Part shown: one piece after another, positions 7,709 to 15,429 of the stretch
Position numbering within the stretch: position 1 is the stretch's first letter
Layout of the letters: each line of letters starts with the position of its first letter
Assembly: GCA_016711405.1 (NCBI GenBank)
Contig: JADJSZ010000018.1
Location: 1-15,429 of the forward strand
From: Candidatus Hadersleviella danica
Lineage (GTDB): Bacteria; Chloroflexota; Anaerolineae; Promineifilales; Promineifilaceae
DNA length: 15,429 bases
Reading direction: 5' to 3'
Made by a program: the position numbers and the translations under genes
Notes under the pieces: generated by a model
Seen by the model: only the letters and a program-made list of their open reading frames with translations
What the model was told of the DNA's origin: nothing
Databases searched by the model: none

Positions 7709-9666
7709 CAGGCCCTCCCGGCACAGGCAAAACCCGCCTCAGCATCGAAATCGCCCACGCTCTTGCCCCCGAATTTGCCAATGGAGTCTGCTTTGTGCCC
7801 CTCGCGGCCGTGCGCGATGACGACTGCCTCTTGCCCGCCCTCGTCCAAGCCCTCAATTTGCCCGAAGACAAAGCCCAAAACGCCCTCGACCAGCTCGCCA
7901 ATTACCTTGGCCAGCAACAAATCTTGCTAGTACTCGATAACTTTGAGCAGTTGGTTCCCTTCGCCCACCACCTAACCGAACTCCTCGGCCGTGTCCCGCA
8001 TCTCAAACTCCTCATCTCCAGCCGCGAATGGCTCAATTGCTATGGCGAATATGAGTTTCCCGTCTCGCCCCTCGCCCTGCCCAACATCAAAGCCTTGCCC
8101 CCGCTGGAAAAAATGGGCGATTACTCGGCCGTAACCCTTTTTCTCGGCCGTGCCCGCATCGCCAACCCCAACTTTGTCCTCGATGAGACCACCAGCCCCA
8201 TTGTGGCCCACATTTGCACCCAGCTAGATGGCTTGCCATTGGCGATTGAGATGGCCGCCGCCCGCTTGCGCCGCGCCACGGCCGCCCAAATCCAAGCCCA
8301 ACTCCACCAACGGCTGGCCCATCTCAGTGGCCCCCGCGATTTTTCCCCCCGCCAACAAACCCTGCGCGGAGCCATTGATTGGAGCTATGAACTGCTCTCG
8401 GAGGAAGAGCAAAGCCTCTTTGCCCACGCCGCGCTGTTCTTGCGCGGCACGGCCGAAGCCCTTGCCCAAGTGTGGGGCAAAGGGCGCACCTCGGCCGAAG
8501 TCGAAATGATGCTCTACACCTTGGCCGACAAGAGTTTGCTCCAAATAAACACCGCTGAAGGGGAAAATCAACCCCGCTTCCGCCTGCTCCACATCATGCG
8601 CGAATATGGGTTAGAGCAGTTGCAAAAACAGGGTGTGCTGGCCACCGCCCAAGAGCGCTATATCACCTACTACACTTCATGGCTGGAATCCATCACCACC
8701 CCCGACCAAGTGAAAGGAGAGAAGCAAAGAGCCACGTTCGCCGCCATTGATGCGGAAAACGACGATTGGCAAGAAGCGCTTTATTGGGCCAGCACCACGG
8801 CCGCCGACCAAAGCCTCTGTTTGCGCCTCTGCGATACCCTGCACCTCTATTGGGAAGCACGCGGCCAATACCGCGAAGCAAGCCGACTCTCTCTCCTCGC
8901 CTTGGCGCACAGCCCCAGCCCCACCTCCCTCCGTGCCAAAGTCCTCTCCCAAGTCAGTTTCAGCCTGCGTATCATCGGCCGCACCGAACAAGCCTTGTCC
9001 ACGCTCCAAGAATCTATCACCATTTATGAACAGCTAGGCGATAAGCAAGGGTTGGCCACTAATTTGCACCATTTGGGGCAACATTATGGGATGCTCTTTG
9101 ATTATGCCCAAGCGGCCGATTATTTCCGCCGGGCATTAATCATTTACCGCCAACTCGCCCACCCCGAGGGAATTGCCCTCGCCCTCGGGAGCATTGGGCT
9201 GGCCAACCTGCGCCTTGGCCAATACGAAGCGGCCGAGGCGGCCTATACCGAATCGCTGGAAATTAGAGAGGAATTGCGTTTAGAAGCCAGCATGGCTCAC
9301 AGCCTCACGGGACTGGCTCAGGTAGCTCAAGCACGGGGAGATTATGCCCAAGCAGAGTCGCTGTTACACCGCGCCCTGCACCTGCGCCACCGCCTTGGCC
9401 ACCGCCGCCACTTGGCCAACACCTTAGATGCGCTCAGCCAATTATGGCTCAACCAAGGGCGCATAGAAGCAGGGTTGCAACTCATGGGAGCGGTGTATGC
9501 TATGTTGGATGAGATAGGGGTGATGTCTAGCGACCCAGACCGCCAACGCTACCTCGCCCTTGGCGAAGCGGCCGTTGGCCCCGCCCGCGCCGCCCAACTG
9601 CAAGAGGAAGGCGCCACATTAACACTCGACGAAGTTCTCGCCCTCGCCACGGCCGTCTTGGCATGA
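7549..9666 (+). CDS. STAND-type ATPase with TPR repeats, transcriptional regulator (C-terminal part)
   Basis: This 705-residue open frame holds the regulator's ATPase and sensor parts. After a linker ending LPALLTPTIGRE comes Walker A GPPGTGKT (about residues 55-62), then Walker B ILLVLDNFEQL (nt 7921-7950 region), then LKLLISSREWL and the NB-ARC/AfsR-type GLPLAIEMAAARL motif near 8230. A winged-helix-like stretch follows (TLRGAIDWSYELLSEEEQSLF). The C-terminal half is TPR-like: IGRTEQALSTLQESITIYEQLGD, DYAQAADYFRRALIIYRQL, QYEAAEAAYTESLEIREEL and DYAQAESLLHRALHLRHRL, repeating at about 40 residues. This is the signal-transduction ATPase family in which TPRs sense a ligand and ATP controls oligomerisation. 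The DNA-binding HTH lies in another frame just upstream. The target genes are unknown; the LURP-one-like gene is transcribed divergently from it. Confidence 0.85.
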   Translation: MPSMAFWPPPSTAVSALRSLALPALLTPTIGREAEIAAVSALLRQPTVRLLTLTGPPGTGKTRLSIEIAHALAPEFANGVCFVPLAAVRDDDCLLPALVQALNLPEDKAQNALDQLANYLGQQQILLVLDNFEQLVPFAHHLTELLGRVPHLKLLISSREWLNCYGEYEFPVSPLALPNIKALPPLEKMGDYSAVTLFLGRARIANPNFVLDETTSPIVAHICTQLDGLPLAIEMAAARLRRATAAQIQAQLHQRLAHLSGPRDFSPRQQTLRGAIDWSYELLSEEEQSLFAHAALFLRGTAEALAQVWGKGRTSAEVEMMLYTLADKSLLQINTAEGENQPRFRLLHIMREYGLEQLQKQGVLATAQERYITYYTSWLESITTPDQVKGEKQRATFAAIDAENDDWQEALYWASTTAADQSLCLRLCDTLHLYWEARGQYREASRLSLLALAHSPSPTSLRAKVLSQVSFSLRIIGRTEQALSTLQESITIYEQLGDKQGLATNLHHLGQHYGMLFDYAQAADYFRRALIIYRQLAHPEGIALALGSIGLANLRLGQYEAAEAAYTESLEIREELRLEASMAHSLTGLAQVAQARGDYAQAESLLHRALHLRHRLGHRRHLANTLDALSQLWLNQGRIEAGLQLMGAVYAMLDEIGVMSSDPDRQRYLALGEAAVGPARAAQLQEEGATLTLDEVLALATAVLA

Positions 9667-9747
9667 GGAGGGAAAAGGACGAGGGACGAAGGACGAAGGA
9701 CTGCTCCCCTCAATCCGCAATCCCCATTCCGCATTCCCCCCCATTCC
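9664..9747. repeat. Short tandem repeats in a convergent gap (GGACGAA and ATTCCGC units)
   Basis: The gap between the convergent regulator and amidase genes has GGACGAGGGACGAAGGACGA (9677-9696), followed by C-rich units of the CAATCCGCAATCCCCATTCC type. The two halves are simple tandem repeats rather than a good hairpin. No gene is seen here. Confidence 0.45.
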
Positions 9748-10579
9748 CTACTCTTCCACCAGTCGCCCATAAACACTCGGCCGCCGTTGGCGCAGGAGCG
9801 GGAACAGCCGCCGCCATTCGGCGAGGAGGGTGGGGTCAAGGTCGGCCGTAATCACCTCCGTCTGGTCTCTGCTGGCTTGGGCAATGAGATTGCCCAGCGG
9901 GTCGCAAATAAAGCTACTGCCATAAAACGCCACCCCCTCCACCCCTGTGCGGTTGGCGGCGGCCACATACACCCCATTGGCCACCGCATGGCCGCGCATC
10001 ACCGTTTGCCATGCGTCCCGCGTGTCTATCTCGGGGTTGGTCGGTTCAGAGCCGATGGCGGTGGGGTAGAAGATAAATTTAGCCCGTTCAGGGCACAAAT
10101 GCGAGCCATCTCGGGGAACCATTGGTCGTAGCAGGTGGGCACGGCCGTTGGCCAGCCCGCCACTTCATGCACTGGGAAGCCATCCGCCCCACCAAAATAG
10201 TGGTCTTCGTGGTAGCCTTCCCCCTGCGGGATATGCACTTTGCGGGTATAGCCTGCCAATTCCCCCGCAGGGTTGTAAATGGTGGCTGTATCCCAGTAAC
10301 GGCCGTCTTCCCCCGCCTCAAAAATAGAACCGATGAGGTGAACCCCATTTTGCCGCGCCATCTCACCCAAAATGCGGCTGGTTTCGCCGCCGTGCAGTGG
10401 CTCCGCCCACATCGTGTTGGCGGGGTCTATCACGCTGGCAAAGTAGGGGAGAGGGTAAATTCTTGTAAACAGACGAGATGAGCACCACGCTCGGCCGCTT
10501 CGCGCACCAATTCGCGGTAAGTGGCGGTTATGGCTTCTCGTGTGCCGGGCCAGTTGGTTTGTATTAGGGCAATTTTCAT
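9748..10579 (-). CDS. aguB: N-carbamoylputrescine amidase, nitrilase family (two frameshifts)
   Basis: The enzyme hydrolyses N-carbamoylputrescine to putrescine, CO2 and ammonia, the last step of the agmatine route. Joined frames give about 277 residues, close to family length. The start at 10579 reads MKIALIQTNWPGTREAITA. The nitrilase Glu-Lys-Cys triad is visible as CLQEFTLSP, YTRKVHIPQGEGYHE and AVPTCYDQWFPEMAR. Family-specific segments follow: KFIFYPTAIGSEP, DTRDAWQTVMRGHAVANGVYVAAANR and FYGSSFICDPLGNLIAQASR. One frame change lies near 10450 (between FTLSP and FASVIDPANTMW) and another near 10085 (between ALNG and KFIFYPTA). All catalytic residues are intact, so indel errors are likelier than decay. 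The amidase is well supported; the exact substrate rests on similarity to carbamoylputrescine amidases. PotD in the same window is a possible functional partner. Confidence 0.85.
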
Positions 10580-10602
10580 AGGGATAGAGAGGGTTTTTTA
10601 GA

Positions 10603-10665
10603 CACGAATTTCACGAATTATACGAATTTTCACAAGGATAATTCATCTCTTCCGTGAAATTCGTG
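10603..10665. repeat. Inverted repeat CACGAATTTCAC / GTGAAATTCGTG
   Basis: A perfect 12-bp inverted repeat (10603-10614 with 10654-10665) is separated by 39 bases that contain further copies of the ACGAATT unit. It lies between the end of the deacetylase gene (10680) and the amidase start (10579), both on the minus strand. A terminator or spacer role is possible. Confidence 0.55.
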
Positions 10666-10679
10666 GCTAAATCGGTGGC

Positions 10680-11562
10680 TCAATGCGGCCGTCTCGACCG
10701 TAGCACCATTAGGCTAACCAAGCCGAGCAGGAGCATTGCGCCAAGCCAGAGGGTGACACGGCCGCTGGTGGGGCTGGCCGCTATCTGTTGCAAAGCCACG
10801 GCCGTGGGGCTGAAATTCCACAAGAAATCCTCCACCTCACCACCGCCGCCATAACCCAATGGGGTAGGACTGGCGGGCGACGCATCATACACCCGCGCCC
10901 GCACCCGCACCTGTTGCCCCGTCGTGTACTCGGCGGGAATCGTTAGCAGGATGGGATAGCTGGTGCCACCCACCACTGGTTGGGAGATGACCCGCTCGTT
11001 GGGCGCGTCGTAGGCCATGCTGTTGTCCCAATCCATCCACACCACCAACTGCCCACTCCCCGTGCCACTCACCGTCACGGTTATGGTGGGCGTTGCCCCC
11101 GGCAACCAAATTTGGTTCAGGGTGCGCACGGCGCCATCATCGCCCAGTGTGGTGGGGGCGGCATCAGTCGAAATCTCACTGCCCAAGTAGAGATTGCCAA
11201 GGTGATGCCACGCCCCCACATCCCCCGCAAGGTCTACAGGCATGTCGGTGATGGTGACAATGGCGGGGTTGGGCGTGCCCATCAGCGCGTTGTGGGGCGC
11301 ACTCAATATCAGGCTAAATTGTTCCGGAACCTTCCACCAAGCCATCGGGGAAGAGGGTGGTGGTAAAGGTTTGGCTGGTTTGGCCAATGGCAAAGTGGAG
11401 CGTTTGGTTGACGGCCGCATAATCGCTCCCCGCCACGGCCGTGCCATCCGCACTAGCTACGGTTACGGTCACGGGCAAGGTGGGGGTAATGCCCAGCGTG
11501 GCGGTAATCGCCACCTCGGCCGTTTGTTCGGCCGCCACATACCCCGCCGCACTAAAATGCAC
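10680..11562 (-). other. Calx-beta, GEVED and C-terminal membrane anchor of the deacetylase
   Basis: Positions 11562-11250 encode a Calx-beta repeat (TVASADGTAVAGSDYAAVNQ, then TTLFPDGLVEGSGTI and FSLILSAPHNALMG) with one frame change near 11315. Positions about 11230-10820 encode a GEVED domain (TPTITVTVSGTGSGQLVVWM, WDNSMAYDAPNERV, closing GGGEVEDFLWNF). The tail LWLGAMLLLGLVSLMVLRSRRPH, at about 10750-10683, is a helix followed by a basic stop-transfer end, as in surface-anchored proteins. Confidence 0.7.
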
Positions 11563-14216
11563 CTCGGGATGGCCACAAAATAGACCCGCCCCGTGTGGCC
11601 GCCGCGTTGGCGTTGAACTGCATCGTGAAGGTGTTGCCGACCAAATTCACACTATCCGCCCCTTCGTGCATCAAATGGCATTCGGGGGAATGTTTAGTTC
11701 GAGAACCACAGCCCCTTCGCCGTTGAAAGTGTAAGTCAGTTCGGTGCCATCGCCCACCAGTGCGAGCAATTCGGCCCGCATGGGCAGGTGGGTGATGTGG
11801 GTGACAGCATCGGCCGTGGCCCCGAGTTGGGCGCGGAAGGTGCCGCCATTGTCTGGCAAGAAGATGTGGTCATCGTTGTAGGCGTACCAGTTGTCCACAT
11901 GGGCAATCACGTCACTGCCCGTTTCCAGCTTGAGCGAGGAACGGCCGACATCGGCCGCATCCACCGTGGCCGTCAGCTCATTGCCCGCGCTCAATGCGCT
12001 AACAGTTAGGCTGGCATTGCGAAAGGCGGTGATGCGTTCGGCCGCGTCGGCGGCCGTTGTAAATTCGGTGTTGGCCGTGTAAGCGGTGTTCAACAAACTG
12101 GTAAACATCGCTTCGCTATAGGTGGGCAGTTCTACCGTTAGGGCGTAATCGTGCCACGGCCAATGGATAATCGGTTGCGAGCCGTGCGTGGTCAGGTTGT
12201 GGAACTCTTGTTGCCAATACGCCTCCGCTTCGGCGGGGTCATGCCCTGAAAGACGACCAACGAAAAGTCGAAGGTCATGTTGGGCGCCAAATAAACGGTG
12301 GTGTAATCGGGCGAGAGGTAGCCAAGGCGCTAGGAAAGCCCCCCACGCTGGAATAGCCACCCGAGAAGTAATCCATGTACCGGCCGTGTCTATCTCCTCG
12401 GTCACAAACAACGCTTCAGGGTCGCCCGGTTGGGCGGCGCCCACCACGGGCACGCTCAGGCCAGCGGCAATGACAGCCATCGAGTCGCGCAACTCAAACA
12501 GCCGCTCGGCGGGGGTGAGGCTGTTGAGGGTGTTGGCGGGGAAGTAGAGGGTGTCGGGAGGTGGGTGTAAGAGTGGGAGGCGACTTCGTTGCCAAGGGCG
12601 ATGTAGTCGAGGTAAAGCGGCCGTGACAAATCCCAATCGGTGCAAGCCAGCAAACCGGATAGGTGGGGTTAGCCACTTCGGGCGCACCCACGTAACAGTT
12701 GGGGTCATCGGGCGGCAAATCGGCCCCAATGTTGATGTAATAGGAGCCGACGAAGTTGTAGGTGTTCTTCCAATCTACCAGATAGTTGTCGTAGAGTGGT
12801 TCTACCACGAACGGCACTTCTTCGATGAATTGGGTTTTGGTGCATGTCGTTGCGGGAGAGGAAGATGCTGTCGAAACGGCCGAGTTGCAACTCCACCACG
12901 CGCTCATTCCCATAGACCACCCATTGCACCGCCCGCCACAGCAAGTTGCGATCGGCCATTATTTGGGTGGTGCCAAAGTGAATGTTACGGCCGCCCGTCT
13001 CCGTGGCAATCATCCCATCATAAGTCTGGCTGTTGGTTGTATCCACCAACTGCGCCAGCGACGTGATTGCTTGCCCCGCAAATGGCTCATACACGTTGTA
13101 ATACTGCATGGCGTAGGGCAAAATGAGTTCGTCGGCCGTATACGCCTGCATGACGGGATGGCTCACTTCGTTGGCGCGAATTTCATAGTTGACAGAGTAT
13201 GCATATGCCTCTAACTGCAAGCCCAGCAAATTTTGGTGGCGGCGATAAGTGTCCGCACTAATGGGCGCATCGTTGCGGTCGTTGGTCATAAAATCGCCTG
13301 CCACAATGAGGCCGATGCCGTAGTTGTAGACAATGTGGTTCAGCGATGTTTCGAGTTGGGCGAGATAAGCAAAATCGCCGCTGACCGTTGTGTCCATGTC
13401 CACGCTGTTGTAGTAGGGAAAAATCAGCGCATCGTAGTTGATGAGGTTGGTGTAATCGGCCAACGCATCTTCGTGGATGAGGTCGAAGGGATGCCTGCCA
13501 TCATCACTTGGTGCTGAACGCTGGCGTAGAGTTGGGCGTAGGATTTCTCATCCCAAGTTTTCGGCCGTGGTTTGGGAATAAACAATGCCCACCCGCTTGT
13601 CGAAATTGGTGCGTTCGGGCAGAGGAGTGGCCAGCAGGGTATAGGGTGGATTGCTGTAATCGCTGGGCAGGAAAACGGCATTGTTCACATCGGCGATGAG
13701 GTCAATGTCGGTGTTAATCCCCCCAGTTGGGCGGCGGGCACGGCCATTTCCACAATGGTGTTGCCCGCATTATAGGCGTGGCTGAGAGGCCAAAGGTGAA
13801 AATTTGGCCGTCGGCTCCTGTGTAGAGGTAAGGTTGGCCATCCCCAAAAATGTTGATATTGAACTCAGCACCCCCTGCAAAGCCTGAGACTTGATAGCCC
13901 GTGGCAGGGTTTTGGTCGGTGTTGAGCCAGAGGGTGGTGGTGGCGCCGATGGCGACAGGGGCACGCACGGCAAAGAGGTAGTCGGCCGTGTTGGGGTCAT
14001 ATGTGGCATAGAGAGCGTAGCCGCTCACCCCGTTCACAGGCAAGGTCGAGGCGATAGCGTTCGCCCCAATCGCTTAAATCGCCATCTATGACAAAGGTAG
14101 TGGGCGGCATGGGTGGAGTAAGGGGCTGTTCCGAGCAGGAGAACGGCCGCTAAAATTGCCCACACCCCCCCGAATAAGAGGACACGTTTGCTGGTAAGTT
14201 TTGTCTGTTTGTGCAT
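10680..14216 (-). CDS. Agd3-like (CE18-type) polysaccharide deacetylase, anchored surface protein (frameshifted)
   Basis: Minus-strand frames join into one protein of about 1,180 residues. Order: signal peptide (MHKQTKLTSKRVLLFGGVWA, cleaved after STHAA); a CBM9/DOMON-like domain opening with DGDLSDW at 14066-14086; a Rossmann/GATase-like domain (RVGIVYSQ...NYDALIFPYYN...GLIVAGDFMTND); a deacetylase; Calx-beta; GEVED; a C-terminal membrane anchor. The deacetylase has a likely metal Asp in SRNDMHQ (12846-12848), the HxxxH pair in ASHSYTH (12561-12575) and IIHWPWHDY (12145 onward). Agd3-type enzymes remove acetyl groups from N-acetylgalactosamine residues of galactosaminogalactan. About fifteen frame changes occur, yet conserved motifs survive on both sides of each, suggesting indel errors. 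A weak AGGG site precedes the ATG. The deacetylase class is well supported; the galactosaminogalactan substrate is inferred from memory of the family and from the GH114 neighbour. Confidence 0.72.
11671..12729 (-). other. Open segment of the deacetylase: C-terminal half of catalytic domain and beta domain
   Basis: The meaningful part begins near 12560, after HSYTH, with PPDTLYFPANTLNSLTPAER. It continues AAGLSVPVVGAAQPGDPEAL. Between about 12365 and 12240 the correct residues lie in the other two frames (YMDYFSGGYSSVGGFP, then GYLSPDYTTVYLAPNMTFDF). This frame resumes at PAEAEAYWQQEFHNLTTHG and reaches IIHWPWHDYALTVELPTYSE. After EFTTAADAAERITAF comes a beta-rich module, VDNWYAYNDDHIFLPDNGG and LPMRAELLALVGDGTEL, that accompanies this family. 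Confidence 0.6.
12705..13463 (-). other. Open segment of the deacetylase: GATase-like domain and first metal motif
   Basis: This is the longest uninterrupted N-terminal-half piece. It runs from ADYTNLINYDALIFPYYNSV through HIVYNYGIGLIVAGDFMTND, a conserved H-P pair in ANEVSHPVMQAYTADELILP, and TETGGRNIHFGTTQIMADRN, to the first deacetylase strand FDSIFLSRNDMHQ. After about 12838 this frame is wrong and the neighbouring frame continues TQFIEEVPFVVEPLYDNYLV and YNFVGSYYINIGADLPP. The alternating strand/helix pattern fits a Rossmann-like domain. Confidence 0.6.
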
Positions 14217-14475
14217 GAAAACACCCTGCCTACGCCTTACGGCGACGATAATTGGTTATTGGCTATTCGTTATCTTGTCCTGAATCCACCTATCTGAACT
14301 AATTTCCTATGCCCGTGGTCTTGTGCGTGGCGGCAGGGGTAAAGCACATTACAGTTGGGGCAAGTTGCGGGTCTATACTGGGAATCAGCGGTTTTCCCGC
14401 GAAAAGCAGTTCGGTGAGGCCGTTAAGGGCAAATAACGGCCGTTCATAACCACCAAAGGAATCAGGAAAAGCATC
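14217..14475. promoter_or_regulatory. Divergent intergenic region between deacetylase and GH114 genes
   Basis: This 259-bp gap must hold the promoters of both genes. AGGGTG lies just before the minus-strand ATG at 14216, and CAGGAAAAG just before the plus-strand ATG at 14476. A perfect 10-bp palindrome AACGGCCGTT lies at 14435-14444, but its core is the hexamer repeated all over the window, so it is weak evidence for an operator. TTATTGGCTATTCGTTAT near 14255-14272 is a small degenerate tandem repeat. No confident -35/-10 pair was found. Confidence 0.45.
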
Positions 14476-15420
14476 ATGAAAAATTTAACGTCCTCGCTCT
14501 GCTAGGGTTGGTGCTGTTGGGTTGCGCCCAAAACCAGCCGCCAACGTCAACGGCCGTGGCGACCGCCACCCTGCCCAAAAAACCCACCGCCACCGCCTAC
14601 TTACCCTTATGACCAGCACCCCAAGTGCAATCCGCCAGTGGCAATCGCCCGCATGGTTAGAGGCTGAAAGTTGGGTTTACCAACTTTCGGGCTACCCCAA
14701 CGAGCAGTTGGCCGAAATCGCGGCGGCCGAGTTTGATGTGGCTGTCACAGATTTGGCGCGGGATGGGTATGAGGGGTATTTCACGGCCGCTGAAATCACC
14801 ACTGTTAAAGAATCGGGCAAATATGCCTGTTGGCCTATTTCGAGATTGGAGCCATCGAAAATTACCGCCCGAGTGGGACGCTGTGCCCGCCGATTTAATG
14901 CTCGGGCGGTGGGGAATTCTTGACGAGCAATTATGTTAAATACTGGGACGAACGCTGGTACCCATCGCCAAGGGTGGCTCGACAAGCCCTTGCGGCGGGG
15001 GTTTGATGAGGCGTATCTCGACATGGTGGTGACGTATGAGATTCCGCCAATTCGCGGGTACAAACCGCGCCGATTTGGCTCAAAAAATGGTCGCCCTGAT
15101 TGGCCGTATCTCGCTTATGCGAAAGCCATCAACCCCGATTTTAAGGTGCTACCCCAAATTCTCCCGAGTTACATGAGGTGGCGGGGTATTTGGCGGCCGT
15201 GGACGGTCTTGGCATGGAAGAACTTTTCTTCTTGGCCACCGATATTCCTTGCGACGAAAGTTGGTGCGCCGAAAACCGCGACAACGCGGCCGTCATTCGC
15301 GCCGCTGGAAAACTGGTGCTGGCCGTAGACTACGCCACCGAAGCCGCCAACATCGCCTCTTGCTCACCAACAAGCCCGTGCGCGGCCGTGCCCTACGTCA
15401 GCATCCGCAATTTCGGATGA
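14476..15420 (+). CDS. GH114 endo-alpha-1,4-polygalactosaminidase family lipoprotein (frameshifted)
   Basis: GH114 enzymes cleave alpha-1,4-linked galactosamine polymers. Frames join into about 315 residues, the usual family size. The start at 14476 has AGGA a few bases upstream. A lipoprotein signal appears after one frame change (VLALLGLVLLGCAQNQPP, lipobox LLGC), then a T/P-rich linker. The family core follows: SWVYQLSGYPNEQLAEIAAA, FDVAVTDLARDGYEG, LAYFEIGAIENYRPEWDAVP, NYVKYWDERWYP, GFDEAYLDMVVTYE, TNRADLAQKMVALIGRIS, YAKAINPDFKVLPQ, VDGLGMEELFF, AGKLVLAVDY and AVPYVSIRNFG before the stop at 15420. About nine frame changes break the gene; conserved residues continue across each, which suggests indel errors. 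It is transcribed divergently from the Agd3-like deacetylase, so both probably act on one extracellular polymer. Family sure; substrate inferred. Confidence 0.85.
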
Positions 15421-15429
15421 GATAAGAGC

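Noticed and set aside
7285..7920. Long minus-strand open frame of 211 codons opposite the HTH/ATPase gene
   Set aside because: It lies antisense to the Walker A region. Its G/E-rich composition is what results from reading the complement of a GC-rich gene, and it matches no family.
12551..13066. Plus-strand open frame of 171 codons
   Set aside because: It is antisense to the deacetylase catalytic region, where the minus strand shows conserved motifs.
14435..14444. AACGGCCGTT palindrome as a specific operator for the deacetylase/GH114 pair
   Set aside because: Its CGGCCG core occurs about every 200 bases across the window, so its presence here is not informative.

Overview
The window looks like a chromosomal segment of a Chloroflexota bacterium, probably Anaerolineae-like. 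The evidence is indirect: a secreted protein ending in an IYLPLITR-type tail, a DUF6585-family membrane protein, a HTH/STAND-ATPase/TPR regulator, and surface proteins built from P-like, DUF11, Calx-beta and GEVED modules. The palindrome CGGCCG recurs about 75 times by hand count, far above chance, as HIP1 does in cyanobacteria. No rRNA, tRNA, CRISPR array or transposase gene was found.

Layout. Positions 1-951 (minus): remains of a secreted protein with tandem P-like domains, broken by frameshifts and running off the left edge. 1154-1915 (minus): DUF6585-like membrane protein in three frames. 2009-2161: MITE-like palindromic element between direct repeats. 2164-2634 (minus): small intact membrane protein. 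2765-3889 (minus): PotD-type polyamine-binding lipoprotein. 3958-6309 (minus): intact secreted P-like/DUF11 protein. 6416-7097 (minus): LURP-one-like protein with one frameshift. 7304-9666 (plus): HTH plus STAND ATPase plus TPR regulator, split at a run of nine C. 9748-10579 (minus): N-carbamoylputrescine amidase with two frameshifts. 10680-14216 (minus): large surface protein with an Agd3-like (CE18-type) polysaccharide deacetylase, Calx-beta, GEVED and a C-terminal membrane anchor. 14476-15420 (plus): lipoprotein of the GH114 endo-alpha-1,4-polygalactosaminidase family, transcribed divergently from the deacetylase.

How the genes work together. The deacetylase and the GH114 hydrolase form a back-to-back pair. 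They suggest extracellular remodelling of a galactosamine-rich polysaccharide, the chemistry known from fungal galactosaminogalactan and bacterial Pel. PotD and the carbamoylputrescine amidase are both polyamine functions, but they are about 6 kb apart and not in an operon. Several other proteins are cell-surface proteins.

Quality caveat. Genes between about 2160 and 9670 are mostly intact. Both flanks carry many single-base frameshifts inside otherwise well conserved proteins. This fits uncorrected long-read indels better than real decay, except possibly at 1-951. Products on the flanks were reconstructed by joining frames by hand, so their boundaries are approximate.
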